DNA of 64,000 nucleotides from PALSA-505 sp963699015 (GCA_963699015.1 CAVOSX010000008.1:868001-932000), one strand, 5' to 3'. Positions 8,237 to 16,915 are shown, counted from the stretch's first letter. Notes: a model not told the origin generated them from the sequence alone. Program-made: numbers and translations.

Positions 8237-8812
8237 ATGAACGAGGACACCGGCGCTAGCCCCGGCCGGTCACGGCGGCGGAGGTTGCGGGCGGTGGCGC
8301 TGGCCGCCGTGCTGGCCGGGACCGCCGTCGTGGCCGCGGGCTGCGGCGAGGGCTCGCATCCGGCAGGCTCCGGTGCCAGTTCCCCGCCAGAACTCGCGCA
8401 GGCGCTGGACGCTTACGCCCACTGCATGCACGGCCACGGGCTCCCGGGACTCTACGTCACCCGCGCGCCGAGCAGCCCGAACCCCGGCGCCGCCCTCATG
8501 ATCTTCCACGGGTTCGCCATCGAGGGCGCCAATCTCAGCTCGCCGGGGTTCCAGTCCGCGCAGAACGCCTGCCAGCACCTGCTGCCGCAGGGAACGCCGC
8601 CGACGGGGGCGGAGCTGCACCAGCAGTTCATCTCGGCCCTGAAGTCCGCCCGGTGCATGCGATTCCACGGGTACCCGAACTGGCCGGACGCCCAGGTGAT
8701 GAACGGCCGGGTGGGCATCGGCTTCCCCTCCTCCGGCATCGACGTCAACTCGCCCCAGTTCCAGTCCGCCGCGAAAACCTGCGGGGAACCGGTGCCGCCA
8801 TCCGGCGGGTGA
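8237..8812 (+). CDS. Lipoprotein with two Cys-pair repeats (copy 1)
   Basis: A 191-residue predicted lipoprotein. After a basic N-terminus the hydrophobic segment ends in VVAAGC with lipid-attachment Cys36. The mature part contains two related modules: YAHCMHGHGLPG ending in SPGFQSAQNAC, and ARCMRFHGYPNWPD ending in SPQFQSAAKTC. Each has one cysteine at either end, so one disulfide per module is plausible. Similar lipoproteins are common in actinobacteria, often near HlyD/MacB-type transporters, but no function is known to me. AGAAGGG precedes the ATG. The paralogue at 8932 has the same length. Confidence 0.85.
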   Translation: MNEDTGASPGRSRRRRLRAVALAAVLAGTAVVAAGCGEGSHPAGSGASSPPELAQALDAYAHCMHGHGLPGLYVTRAPSSPNPGAALMIFHGFAIEGANLSSPGFQSAQNACQHLLPQGTPPTGAELHQQFISALKSARCMRFHGYPNWPDAQVMNGRVGIGFPSSGIDVNSPQFQSAAKTCGEPVPPSGG

Positions 8813-8832
8813 GCCGGCCGATGGCGCCGCAG

Positions 8833-8851
8833 GTTCACACCGAACTCACAC
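8833..8851 (+). promoter_or_regulatory. OmpR-type operator copy upstream of lipoprotein 2
   Basis: GTTCACACCGAACTCACAC, used here as the reference copy. The half-sites TTCACAC and CTCACAC begin 11 bp apart. The site ends 80 bases before the lipoprotein 2 start. Confidence 0.62.
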
Positions 8852-8931
8852 ACGACTCGCGCGGCAGCCTGATCACCGCGGCCGAGGATGGTGTCCGGCA
8901 GAGCACGTCCGCTCCGAAACGAGGCAGTCAG

Positions 8932-9507
8932 ATGGAATCCAGGACCCGCGCCGGCGCCGACCCCGGCCGGCCGCGGCCGCGAAGGCGGCGGGCGGGCGTG
9001 CTGGCCGCCATTCTGGCCGGGGTAGCGCTGCTGGCCGCGGCGTGCGGCGGCAGCGGCACGCCCAACGCAGGCGCGAGCAGCGGCCCGGGCGCAATCACCG
9101 TGCAGAAGATCGATTCCTTCGCCGCGTGCATGCGCAGTCACGGGGTCGCGAACTTCTACCTTTCGCCCAGGTCCGGCACGCCCAGCCCGAACGGTCCCCC
9201 GGTGCTGTCGTTCCTCGGATACCAGGTCACCGGGGTCAACCCGCAGACGTCGCAGTTCCAGTCGGCCATGAAGGCCTGCCGGCACGTGCTCGGCATCTCC
9301 CCGCCGTCCACGGCCGTGCAGCACAAGCAGTTCGTCCAGTTGCTGAAGTCCGCCGCGTGCATGCGCTCGCACGGGTACCCGGACTGGCCGGACCCCTCGC
9401 TGGGCCCGAACGGCCAGGGCATCATGGACCCCGGTCCGCCCCCCGGTGTGGATGTCAACTCGCCGCGCCTGCAGGCCGCGGCGAAGGCCTGCGGGGAGTC
9501 CGTGTGA
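8932..9507 (+). CDS. Lipoprotein with two Cys-pair repeats (copy 2)
   Basis: Paralogue of the preceding lipoprotein, also 191 residues. The ATG at 8932 is chosen because it starts the basic residues and hydrophobic segment ending in the lipobox LAAAC (Cys38). The two modules read FAACMRSHGVANF to SQFQSAMKAC and SAACMRSHGYPDWPD to SPRLQAAAKAC, with the same cysteine spacing as copy 1. GAGG lies a little far upstream of the start. The stop overlaps a GTG (GTGA) that opens the truncated third copy, implying translational coupling. The function is unknown; an envelope role with the neighbouring transporter is inferred. Confidence 0.85.
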   Translation: MESRTRAGADPGRPRPRRRRAGVLAAILAGVALLAAACGGSGTPNAGASSGPGAITVQKIDSFAACMRSHGVANFYLSPRSGTPSPNGPPVLSFLGYQVTGVNPQTSQFQSAMKACRHVLGISPPSTAVQHKQFVQLLKSAACMRSHGYPDWPDPSLGPNGQGIMDPGPPPGVDVNSPRLQAAAKACGESV

Positions 9508-9704
9508 CCGGCGCCAGCGCTCCCCGCCGGACCCCGGGCGAGCGGCCGGGCCGGGCGTGGCGGTGCATGCGCGCGCACGAAATCACGAACTTGCCTGCCC
9601 CGACCGTCAACGGGCACGGCATCGGGTTGCAGCGGGGCGGCATCGACCTCAACTCACCGCGGTTCCGGGCCGCGCAGCAGGCCTGCCACATGCCCGGCTC
9701 CTGA
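9504..9704 (+). CDS. Truncated single-module relative of the Cys-pair lipoproteins
   Basis: A 66-residue frame starting at a GTG that overlaps the stop of copy 2 (GTGA). It matches only the second module: WRCMRAHEITNLPAP and later DLNSPRFRAAQQAC align with CMRSHGYPDWPD and DVNSPRLQAAAKAC. There is no signal peptide or lipobox. It could be a remnant of a third gene copy or a cytoplasmic one-module protein; decay is more likely because the HGYP segment has changed to HEIT. Confidence 0.55.
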   Translation: MTGASAPRRTPGERPGRAWRCMRAHEITNLPAPTVNGHGIGLQRGGIDLNSPRFRAAQQACHMPGS

Positions 9705-9723
9705 CGAAGGGCGGAACAAGATC

Positions 9724-11124
9724 ATGAGCAATAGCGAGGCACGCGGCCAGGCGGCCGAGGCGGCGGCGCCCCCGGCGGCGGGCAGTCCCGCGGGGGTCCG
9801 GTCGGCGCCTGCCGCCCGGCAGCCGGGCGGCCCGGGGCAGCCAGGTGGCTCGGGGCAGCCGGGCGGCCCGGGGCAGCCGGGTGGCTCCGGCCGGCGGCGG
9901 CGCTGGGTGGCGGCCGTGGTGGTGGTCGTGCTGGTGGCGGCGGGCGTCGGGGCGGCGGCCGCGGCCGGCGCGTTCAGCCGCAGCGGGGGCACCGGGGCGA
10001 GCACGGCCAGCAGCGGCTACCGGACCTCGACCGCGGTGGTCACCCGGCGGTCGCTGACCTCGCAGACCCAGGTGGATGCCACGCTAGGCGACGCCGGGAC
10101 CTGGTCGGTGGTGGTGCCGTCGGCCTCCTCCAGCGGGTCATCATCGGCGAGCAGCTCGTCGTCGTCCTCGGCGGGCGGCTCGTCGTCCGGCACGTTCACC
10201 TGGCTGCCGACGGTGGGCCACACCGTGCGTCAGGGCCAGGTCATCTACAGGGTCAGCGGCAGCCCGGTGGTGCTGCTGTACGGCAACGTGCCGTCCTACC
10301 GGGACCTGTCGGAGGGGCTGACCGGGGCGGACGTCAGGGAGCTGAACACCGGCCTGGTAAAGCTGGGCTACACGACCCGTGCCGCGCTCGGCCCCCGCTC
10401 GGGCTGGGACTACTACAGCGCCGCGACCGCCTACGCGGTGGAATTGCTGCAGTCGAAGCTGGGCCTGACCGTGACCGGGACGCTGAGCCTGGGTCAGGCG
10501 GCCTTCTTGCCCGGCCCGGCACTGATCACCGCCCTGGGCAGCAGCACGGCCCTGGGCGGGCCGGCCACGCCGGGGTCGGTGGTGCTGAACGCGTCCTCGA
10601 CCACCCCGGTGGTGACCATCGACCTGGATGCCGCCCAGCAGTCCGAGGTCAAGAACGGCGACCCGGTCAGCATCACGCTGCCCGACGACAGCGTCACCCC
10701 CGGGGTGATCTCGCAGATCAGCCGGGTAGCCAGCTCGTCGTCATCGGGCAGCACCGGCTCCGGTTCCAGCTCCCAGAACTCGGGGAACTCGGGCTCGGGC
10801 TCGGGCTCGGGTGAGGGCAGCTCGGACACGTCGGCGACGATCACCGTGGTGGTGTCGCTGACCCATCCGAAGGCGGCCGGGAAACTGAACCAGGCCCCGG
10901 TGACGGTGACGGTCACCACGGGCAGCGTGTCCAGCACGCTGACGGTGCCGGTGGATGCGCTGCTGGCCCAGCCGCACGGCGGGTATGCCGTGGAGGTCGT
11001 CTCCGGCGGGCGTCACCACCTGGTCAAGGTGACCCCCGGCGTGTTCGACGACGCCGCCGGGCTGGTGCAGGTGTCCGGGGCCGGGCTGTCGCCTGGGCAG
11101 CGCGTCGTGGTGCCCGGGATATGA
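9724..11124 (+). CDS. MacA/HlyD-like periplasmic adaptor with peptidoglycan-binding-like domain
   Basis: Adaptor subunit of a MacB-type ABC system, 466 residues. The cytoplasmic N-terminus has repeated Gln-Pro-Gly-Gly units, followed by one membrane segment near residues 59-82. Outside the membrane are a serine-rich linker (about residues 135-155), a segment resembling the PG_binding_1 fold (LTGADVRELNTGLVKLGY through LLQSKLGLTVTGTLSLGQ), and beta-barrel parts broken by a second Ser/Gly-rich insert. GAAGGGCGG precedes the ATG. The stop overlaps the ATPase start (ATGA). The substrate is unknown. Confidence 0.85.
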   Translation: MSNSEARGQAAEAAAPPAAGSPAGVRSAPAARQPGGPGQPGGSGQPGGPGQPGGSGRRRRWVAAVVVVVLVAAGVGAAAAAGAFSRSGGTGASTASSGYRTSTAVVTRRSLTSQTQVDATLGDAGTWSVVVPSASSSGSSSASSSSSSSAGGSSSGTFTWLPTVGHTVRQGQVIYRVSGSPVVLLYGNVPSYRDLSEGLTGADVRELNTGLVKLGYTTRAALGPRSGWDYYSAATAYAVELLQSKLGLTVTGTLSLGQAAFLPGPALITALGSSTALGGPATPGSVVLNASSTTPVVTIDLDAAQQSEVKNGDPVSITLPDDSVTPGVISQISRVASSSSSGSTGSGSSSQNSGNSGSGSGSGEGSSDTSATITVVVSLTHPKAAGKLNQAPVTVTVTTGSVSSTLTVPVDALLAQPHGGYAVEVVSGGRHHLVKVTPGVFDDAAGLVQVSGAGLSPGQRVVVPGI

Positions 11125-11969
11125 GTACCCAGGCACAGGCCGCGCCGGCCGCCGCCGGGGCGCCGCGGTCCGGCGGGCTGGTGCTGGAGCTGGCGGAGGT
11201 GACGAAGATCTACCCGGGGTCGCCGCCGGTGACCGCGCTGTCCGGGGTGAGCCTCCGGGTGGCGGCCGGCGAGCTGGTCGCCGTGCTCGGCCCGTCCGGC
11301 TCGGGCAAGACCACCCTGCTGCACCTGGCGGGCACGCTGGACCGGGCCACCGCCGGGACGGTGCGGGTGACCGGCCTGGATGTGGCGGGCCTGTCCGACC
11401 GGGAACTCGCGGGGCTGCGGGCGGCCTCGATCGGGTTCGTGTTCCAGCAGTACTTCCTGGCCGAGCACCAGAGCGTACTGGACAACGTGGCCGATGGCCT
11501 GCTGTATGCGGGGGCGGCGCTGGCCGCCCGCCGGGAGGCCGCGGCCGCGGCGCTGCGGCGGGTCGGGCTGGGTCACAAGCTGCGCGCCCGGCCGACCCAG
11601 CTGTCGGGCGGGGAGCGGCAGCGGGTGGCGATCGCCCGCGCGGTCGCCGGGGCGCCGGCGATCGTGCTGGCCGACGAGCCGACCGGCAACCTCGACTCGG
11701 CCACGGGCGCGGCGATCCTCGGCCTGCTGGACGAGCTGAACGAGGCCGGGACCACGATCGTGGTCGTCACCCACGACCAGGCCATCGCCGCCCGGATGCG
11801 CCGCCAGGTCCAGGTGCTGGACGGGCGGATCCTTTCCGACACCGGCCCCAGCCCCGTCCCGGCCATGTCACCCGGGTGGGACGCGGCGAACGAACGGCTG
11901 GCGGGCTGGCCCGGCTCGCGGGCCGCCGGGGAATCAGAGCCGCCCTCCCGGCAAGGAGAACCGTCATGA
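11121..11969 (+). CDS. MacB-type ABC transporter ATPase
   Basis: ATP-binding subunit of 282 residues, coupled by ATGA overlaps to the adaptor before it and the permease after it. Walker A is GPSGSGKT, the signature is LSGGERQRVAIARA, and Walker B is IVLADEPTGNLD, the LolD/MacB/FtsE pattern. The Q loop lies in FVFQQYF and the switch histidine in VVTHD. The C-terminal 40 residues are a Pro/Ser-rich tail not needed for the fold. These ATPases usually drive mechanotransmission rather than transmembrane pumping of the substrate. Confidence 0.93.
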   Translation: MSTQAQAAPAAAGAPRSGGLVLELAEVTKIYPGSPPVTALSGVSLRVAAGELVAVLGPSGSGKTTLLHLAGTLDRATAGTVRVTGLDVAGLSDRELAGLRAASIGFVFQQYFLAEHQSVLDNVADGLLYAGAALAARREAAAAALRRVGLGHKLRARPTQLSGGERQRVAIARAVAGAPAIVLADEPTGNLDSATGAAILGLLDELNEAGTTIVVVTHDQAIAARMRRQVQVLDGRILSDTGPSPVPAMSPGWDAANERLAGWPGSRAAGESEPPSRQGEPS

Positions 11970-13219
11970 CCGGCCGATCAGCTGCCACCCTGGACCGCCA
12001 GACCGGGCGCCGCCCGAGCGCGGCCCGGCTGCGCCCCGCTGACCTGGGCCGGCTGGCGGCAGTCGGGCTGCGCACCCGCAAGCTGCGGGCCACCCTGTCC
12101 GCGCTGGGCATCGCGATCGGCGTGGCCGCGATCGTCGCCGTGCTCGGCCTGTCGGCATCCTCGGCGGCCGGGCTGAACGCTGAGATCGCCGCGCTGGGCA
12201 CCAACCTGCTCACCGTCCAAAACGCGGGGCAGAGCCTGACCGGGCAGCCCGCCGAGCTGCCGCTGGCTTCCCCCGCGATGATCGCCCGCCTGTCCGGGGT
12301 GTACGCCGTCCAGAGCACGGGGAGCACCAGCGCCAATGCCTACCGCAGCCCGCTGATCCCCAGCGTGAACACCAACGCGCTGTCGGTGAACGCGGCCACC
12401 CTGGGCCTGCCCGCGACCGCCGGCACGTCGCTCGCCCAGGGCGAGTTCCTGAACGCGGCCACCCGGAATGAGCCGGTCGCGGTCCTCGGCGCCGCCGCTG
12501 CCCAGCTGCTCGGCATCGACCGGATCTTCCCCGGCGAGCGGATCTGGATCACCACCGGCACCGGCTCGGGCATGTGGGTGTATATCGCCGGGATCCTCAA
12601 GCCGGACGTGCTGTCCCCCGACATCGACTCGTCGATCCTGGTCGGCTACCCGTTCGCGGAGAGGTACCTCCAGTTCGACGGGCACCCCACCACCATCTAT
12701 GTCAAGGCGACGAGCAGCCAGGTGAACCGGGTGGACAGCCTGCTCGCCGCGCAGGCCGACCCGGAAGACCCGACCGTGGCCGACGTGTCCCAGCCCTCGT
12801 CCGCGCTGGTCGCGCAGGCCGACGCCAAGAGTGCCTTCGACACCCTGTTCCTCGGCCTTGGCGCGGTTGCCTTGCTGGTCGGCGCGGTCGGCGTGGCCAA
12901 CATCATGGTCATCTCGGTGCTCGAACGCCGGTCCGAGATCGGGCTGCGCCGTGCCCTGGGCGCCACCAAGGGTCACATCCGGATCCAGTTCCTGTCCGAG
13001 GCGATCCTGCTCGCGCTGGCCGGCGGCGCGGCGGGCGTCGTGCTCGGCGCGGTGTCTGTCGCCATCTACGCGCACGCCAAGGGCTGGGCCATCGTCATCC
13101 CCACCGATGCCTGGGCCGGCGGGCTGGCCGCTACCCTGCTCATCGGCGCCGTGGCCGGGCTGCTGCCCGCGCTGAAGGCCGCCCGCCTCTCGCCCACCGA
13201 GGCTCTCTGGACGCTGTGA
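11966..13219 (+). CDS. MacB/FtsX-family ABC permease
   Basis: Membrane subunit of 417 residues. The ATG at 11966 overlaps the ATPase stop and has AAGGAGA upstream. Topology fits the MacB family: one N-terminal membrane segment (ATLSALGIAIGVAAIVAVLG), a large extracytoplasmic domain of about 200 residues, then three C-terminal segments, with the conserved ERRSEIGLRRALGATKGHI coupling region. With the two upstream genes it forms a complete adaptor-ATPase-permease set. Confidence 0.92.
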   Translation: MTGRSAATLDRQTGRRPSAARLRPADLGRLAAVGLRTRKLRATLSALGIAIGVAAIVAVLGLSASSAAGLNAEIAALGTNLLTVQNAGQSLTGQPAELPLASPAMIARLSGVYAVQSTGSTSANAYRSPLIPSVNTNALSVNAATLGLPATAGTSLAQGEFLNAATRNEPVAVLGAAAAQLLGIDRIFPGERIWITTGTGSGMWVYIAGILKPDVLSPDIDSSILVGYPFAERYLQFDGHPTTIYVKATSSQVNRVDSLLAAQADPEDPTVADVSQPSSALVAQADAKSAFDTLFLGLGAVALLVGAVGVANIMVISVLERRSEIGLRRALGATKGHIRIQFLSEAILLALAGGAAGVVLGAVSVAIYAHAKGWAIVIPTDAWAGGLAATLLIGAVAGLLPALKAARLSPTEALWTL

Positions 13220-13399
13220 TCCCGCCTGGCCGGCACATGTGCAAGGCCGCGAGCCGGTTTCGCCACTGCATTGGCTAGCTGGACTCCGGCTTTCGATTTT
13301 CTCGTTTATGTGTTTGAATACCAACGTGGTGCAGCATCGAAGCTTCGGCCCAGCGGACTTGACTGCTAGCCGACGCGACCGCCCGGCCCGGGAGACGGC

Positions 13400-14224
13400 A
13401 TGTTCACGACCGTAGCTCTCGGCGCCAGTCATCCCGCGGTCGCCGTCCTGCTGGGACTGGGATCAGCGGGTCTTGCGGGCTCGGTGGTGGCCATGGCCTG
13501 GAGCGTGCACGCGCGCCAGATCCGGCTGGCCGAGCACCTGTCCCGCCGCCAGTTCCTGGTGACCGCGGACACGGGCAGCGCGGACACGGGCAGCACCGCC
13601 CAGACCCCCCCGGAGCGCAACGGCAGGGCCGCGGGCTCGGGTGCGACGCCGGTGGTGGCCATCGACGGGCCGGAGAATGTGGTCGTCGGCGAGCAGGCCC
13701 GTTACCGGGTGCGGTCCGCCGGCAGTGTCCAGGTGGTGTCGTGGGCGGTCGGCGGCGGCGCGGCGTCGCAGTCGCCCGACCCCGCCCATCCCGATGACCT
13801 GCTGGTGATCGCTGATCAGCCGGGGAACCTGACGATCATCGTGCGGGCCCGCGAGGGCATGCTGGAGCGCCGGGCCACGAAGTCCATCACCGCGGTGGCG
13901 GAGGTGACTGCTCCCGCCCCGCCGTTCACCCTGCGGCTGTTCCTGCACGCGTGGGGGCTGGCGGCCGTGGCGGCGCTGATCGTCGGCTGCTCTGCCGCCC
14001 TCGTCGCCCTGGGCAACCTGGCCCCCTCCGACTTCATCGCCGTGGTGGTCCCGCTGGCCGCCCTGCTCGGCGTGGTCGCCATGGGGCGGGGGTCCGACGA
14101 CCCGCCGCGCCGCCAGGTCAAGCCCCGAGACCAGCCAGCACAGATCCTCAGCCCTCCGCCGGCCGTGCCGCCCGCCGAGCCGCTCGTCACCGGCAAGACG
14201 CGAACTCCGGACCACTCTGACTGA
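13400..14224 (+). CDS. Membrane protein with Ig/PKD-like domain, function unknown
   Basis: A 274-residue protein that I do not recognise. A GGGAGA element precedes the ATG. The N-terminal segment (residues 8-32) is hydrophobic. A central beta-rich stretch (about 90-165) with GPENVVVGEQARYRV and QPGNLTIIVRARE looks like an Ig or PKD-type fold. Two further hydrophobic segments (about 180-205 and 210-230) end the protein before a Pro-rich tail. The 180-base gap upstream, 13220-13399, is more AT-rich than its surroundings around 13283-13330 and may hold the promoter. Confidence 0.7.
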   Translation: MFTTVALGASHPAVAVLLGLGSAGLAGSVVAMAWSVHARQIRLAEHLSRRQFLVTADTGSADTGSTAQTPPERNGRAAGSGATPVVAIDGPENVVVGEQARYRVRSAGSVQVVSWAVGGGAASQSPDPAHPDDLLVIADQPGNLTIIVRAREGMLERRATKSITAVAEVTAPAPPFTLRLFLHAWGLAAVAALIVGCSAALVALGNLAPSDFIAVVVPLAALLGVVAMGRGSDDPPRRQVKPRDQPAQILSPPPAVPPAEPLVTGKTRTPDHSD

Positions 14225-14301
14225 GCGTTCCCCCGGCGGCCGGTGTTCGGCGGAGCCGACGTTCCGGCCGCCCGAGCGGCCGCCCCCGCATCTGTTACCG
14301 G

Positions 14302-16884
14302 TCACCCGGGCAGCGGAGCGGTGCCGCCGATCGCGGCCAGCGGCTGAGACAGCGTGATGCCCGATCCGTCCCGGCGGCCGAGGGCGGGCGGCAGCTCCAC
14401 CGGCGTGCCAGCGTCGGTCGCGCCCAGGGCCGGCGCGGCGCCGGCCCAGGCGAGCACGAGAGCGTCTTCGCCGCGCAGGAAGCGCTGGCAGCGGACGCCG
14501 CCGGTGGCGCGGCCCTTCGGCGGGTACTCGGCGTACGGGGTCACCTTGACCGTGCCCACAGCCGTGCCGGGCAGGGCGCCGGCTGCGCCGGCGACCGTTA
14601 CCACGACGCCGCTGCCCGGGGCGCCGCCCGGCGCCTTCGCGGTCCCGGCGGCTGCCTCGCCGTCACCTCCGCCCGGGCCGGCCGGGAGGGGGCCGACGGC
14701 GCCGAACCAGATGACCGACGCGCCCCGGGACAGCCGGATGCCGGCCATCCCGCCCGCCGACCGGCCCTGCGGCCGGACCGCGGCGGCGCCGAACCGCAGC
14801 AGCTGCGCGTCGCTGGTGACGAAGACCAGATCCTGGTCCTCGCCGGTCAGCTGGACCGCGCCGACCACCCGGTCCCCGTCGCGCAGCGCGATCACATCGA
14901 ACTCGCTGGCGGTCTGCGGGTAGTCCGGGCTCACCCGCTTGACCACGCCGGAAGCCGTGCCCAGCGCGAGGCCGCCGCCGGAGGGCTGCACCGCGGCCAG
15001 CCCGACGACCGTTTCGCCGCGGCTGAGCGAGACAAACTCGCTCACCGGCGCGCCGCCCGCCAGGCCGGGGGAGTGGGCACTGGGCGGCAGCGCGGGCAGT
15101 TCGAGCACGCCGAGCTTTATCAGCCGGCCCGCGGAGGTCACCACCGCGATCGTGCCGCGGGCCGTGGCCGCAACGGCCGAGACGATCACGTCGTGCGCGG
15201 AACGCTGGCCTGCGGGTGCGGCACCGGCCTCGGGCCGTTCGGAATCGTGATGAGCGGAGCGGGCCAGCAGCCCGGCCGAGGACAGCAGCACGGTACACGG
15301 GTCGTCGGCGACCTCGAGCGGCACCGCCGCGGTCAGCTGCGCGCCCCCGCTCTCCAGCAGCACCGTCCGGCGCGGGTCGGCGAACTTGCCCGCCACGGCC
15401 GCCAGCTCGTCCGAGACGACCTCGCGCAGCCGCTGCTCGGAGTCCAGGATCGCGGTCAGCTCGGCGATCTCCCGCTGCAGCGTTTCCCGCTCGCCGTCCA
15501 GCTCGAGCCGGTCGTACTTGGTGAGCCTGCGCAGCGGGGTGTCCAGGATGTACTGCGCCTGCACAGGTGACAGGTCGAACACCGAGATCAGCCGCGCCCT
15601 GGCGTCGGCGGCGTCCTCGCTGGTCCGGATCACCTGGATGACCTCGTCGATGTTGAGCAGCGCGATGAGGAGGCCGTCCACCAGGTGCAGCCGGTCCTCG
15701 CGGCCGCGGCGGCGGAACTCCGACCGGCGCCTGACCACCTCGAGGCGGTGCGCGACGTAGATCTCGAGCAGCTCGCGCAGCCCTAGCACCCGCGGCTGCC
15801 CGTCCACCAGCGCCACGTTGTTGATGCCGAACGTCTCCTCCATCGGCGTCAGCCGGTACAGCTCGGCCAGCACGGCCTCGGGGTGGAAGCCGGTGCGGAT
15901 CTCGATGACCAGGTGCAGGCCGCGCTGCCGGTCGGTGAGGTCCTTCAGGTCGCTGATGCCGTTCAGCTTCTTGGCCTGGACCAGGTCCTTGATCCGGGCG
16001 ATCACCTTTTCCGGGCCGATCCCGTAGGGCAGCTCGGTGACGATGATCCCGGTGCGCCGCGGGGTGATCTTCTCCACCCGTGCCGCGGCCCGGATGCGGA
16101 ACATGCCGCGGCCGGACTTGTACGCCTCCCGGACCCCGTCCAGCCCGACGATCTTCCCCCCGGTCGGCAGGTCCGGCCCTGGCACGAAGCGCATCAGCTC
16201 GTCCAGGCCGGCCTCGGGGTTCGCGATCAGGTGCCGGGCCGCGCTGATCACCTCGCCGAGGTTGTGCGGCGCCATGTTCGTGGCCATCCCGACCGCGATC
16301 CCGGAGGCCCCGTTGACCAGCAGGTTCGGCAGCCCGGCGGGCAGCACCTCCGGCTGGGTCTCGGTGCCGTCGTAGTTGGGGATGAAGTCAACGGTGTCCT
16401 CGCTGATCGAGGCGACCATCTCCATCGCGGCCGGGGCCAGCCTGGCCTCGGTGTACCGCATGGCGGCGGGCGCGTCGTCGCCGCCCAGCGAGCCGAAATT
16501 GCCGTGCCCGTCGACCAGCGGCAGCCGCAGCGCGAACGGCTGGGCCAGCCGGACCAGCGCGTCGTAGATCGCGGTGTCGCTGTGCGGGTGCAGCCGCCCC
16601 ATCACCTCGCCGACCACCCGGGCGCACTTGACGTGCCCGCGCTCCGGCCGCAGGCCCATCGCGTTCATCTGGTAGAGGATCCGGCGCTGCACCGGCTTCA
16701 GCCCGTCCCTGGCGTCGGGCAGCGCGCGCTGGTAGATGACCGAGTACGCGTACTCGAGGTAGCTGCCCCGCATCTCCTCGGCGACGTCGATGTCGACGAT
16801 GTTCTCCTCGAAGTCGTCAGGGGGGCCTGGCGGACGGCCGGACGAGCGCGGGGCGGCCTGGCGTGTGCTGCTGCGAGGGCTCAT
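14302..16884 (-). CDS. parC: DNA topoisomerase IV subunit A (ParC)
   Basis: DNA cleavage/rejoining subunit that pairs with ParE. Starting from the ATG at 16884 it has 860 residues; a TTG at 16914 is possible but would put the 24-bp inverted repeat at 16892-16915 inside the gene. The active-site tyrosine is in AAMRYTEARLA (residue 144). The winged-helix region reads LHPHSDTAIYDALVRL, where the usual HPHGD glycine is serine and the quinolone-contact serine is threonine. A coiled coil and a C-terminal beta-pinwheel follow. The sequence resembles the Streptomyces second GyrA-like protein rather than gyrase A, and I see no GyrA box. Confidence 0.92.
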   Translation of the reverse strand: MSPRSSTRQAAPRSSGRPPGPPDDFEENIVDIDVAEEMRGSYLEYAYSVIYQRALPDARDGLKPVQRRILYQMNAMGLRPERGHVKCARVVGEVMGRLHPHSDTAIYDALVRLAQPFALRLPLVDGHGNFGSLGGDDAPAAMRYTEARLAPAAMEMVASISEDTVDFIPNYDGTETQPEVLPAGLPNLLVNGASGIAVGMATNMAPHNLGEVISAARHLIANPEAGLDELMRFVPGPDLPTGGKIVGLDGVREAYKSGRGMFRIRAAARVEKITPRRTGIIVTELPYGIGPEKVIARIKDLVQAKKLNGISDLKDLTDRQRGLHLVIEIRTGFHPEAVLAELYRLTPMEETFGINNVALVDGQPRVLGLRELLEIYVAHRLEVVRRRSEFRRRGREDRLHLVDGLLIALLNIDEVIQVIRTSEDAADARARLISVFDLSPVQAQYILDTPLRRLTKYDRLELDGERETLQREIAELTAILDSEQRLREVVSDELAAVAGKFADPRRTVLLESGGAQLTAAVPLEVADDPCTVLLSSAGLLARSAHHDSERPEAGAAPAGQRSAHDVIVSAVAATARGTIAVVTSAGRLIKLGVLELPALPPSAHSPGLAGGAPVSEFVSLSRGETVVGLAAVQPSGGGLALGTASGVVKRVSPDYPQTASEFDVIALRDGDRVVGAVQLTGEDQDLVFVTSDAQLLRFGAAAVRPQGRSAGGMAGIRLSRGASVIWFGAVGPLPAGPGGGDGEAAAGTAKAPGGAPGSGVVVTVAGAAGALPGTAVGTVKVTPYAEYPPKGRATGGVRCQRFLRGEDALVLAWAGAAPALGATDAGTPVELPPALGRRDGSGITLSQPLAAIGGTAPLPG

Positions 16885-16891
16885 GGCTGCT

Positions 16892-16915
16892 ATTGTCCCG
16901 CCGCGGGACGACAAT
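16892..16915. promoter_or_regulatory. Inverted repeat in the parC leader
   Basis: ATTGTC at one end and GACAAT at the other bracket a GC-rich centre, about 8 bases upstream of the parC ATG on the minus strand. It could be an operator or an mRNA hairpin at the ribosome site. No known regulator motif was recognised. Confidence 0.35.

Noticed and set aside
16892..16915. LexA/SOS box upstream of parC
   Set aside because: The arms do not match the actinobacterial GAAC-N4-GTTC pattern.
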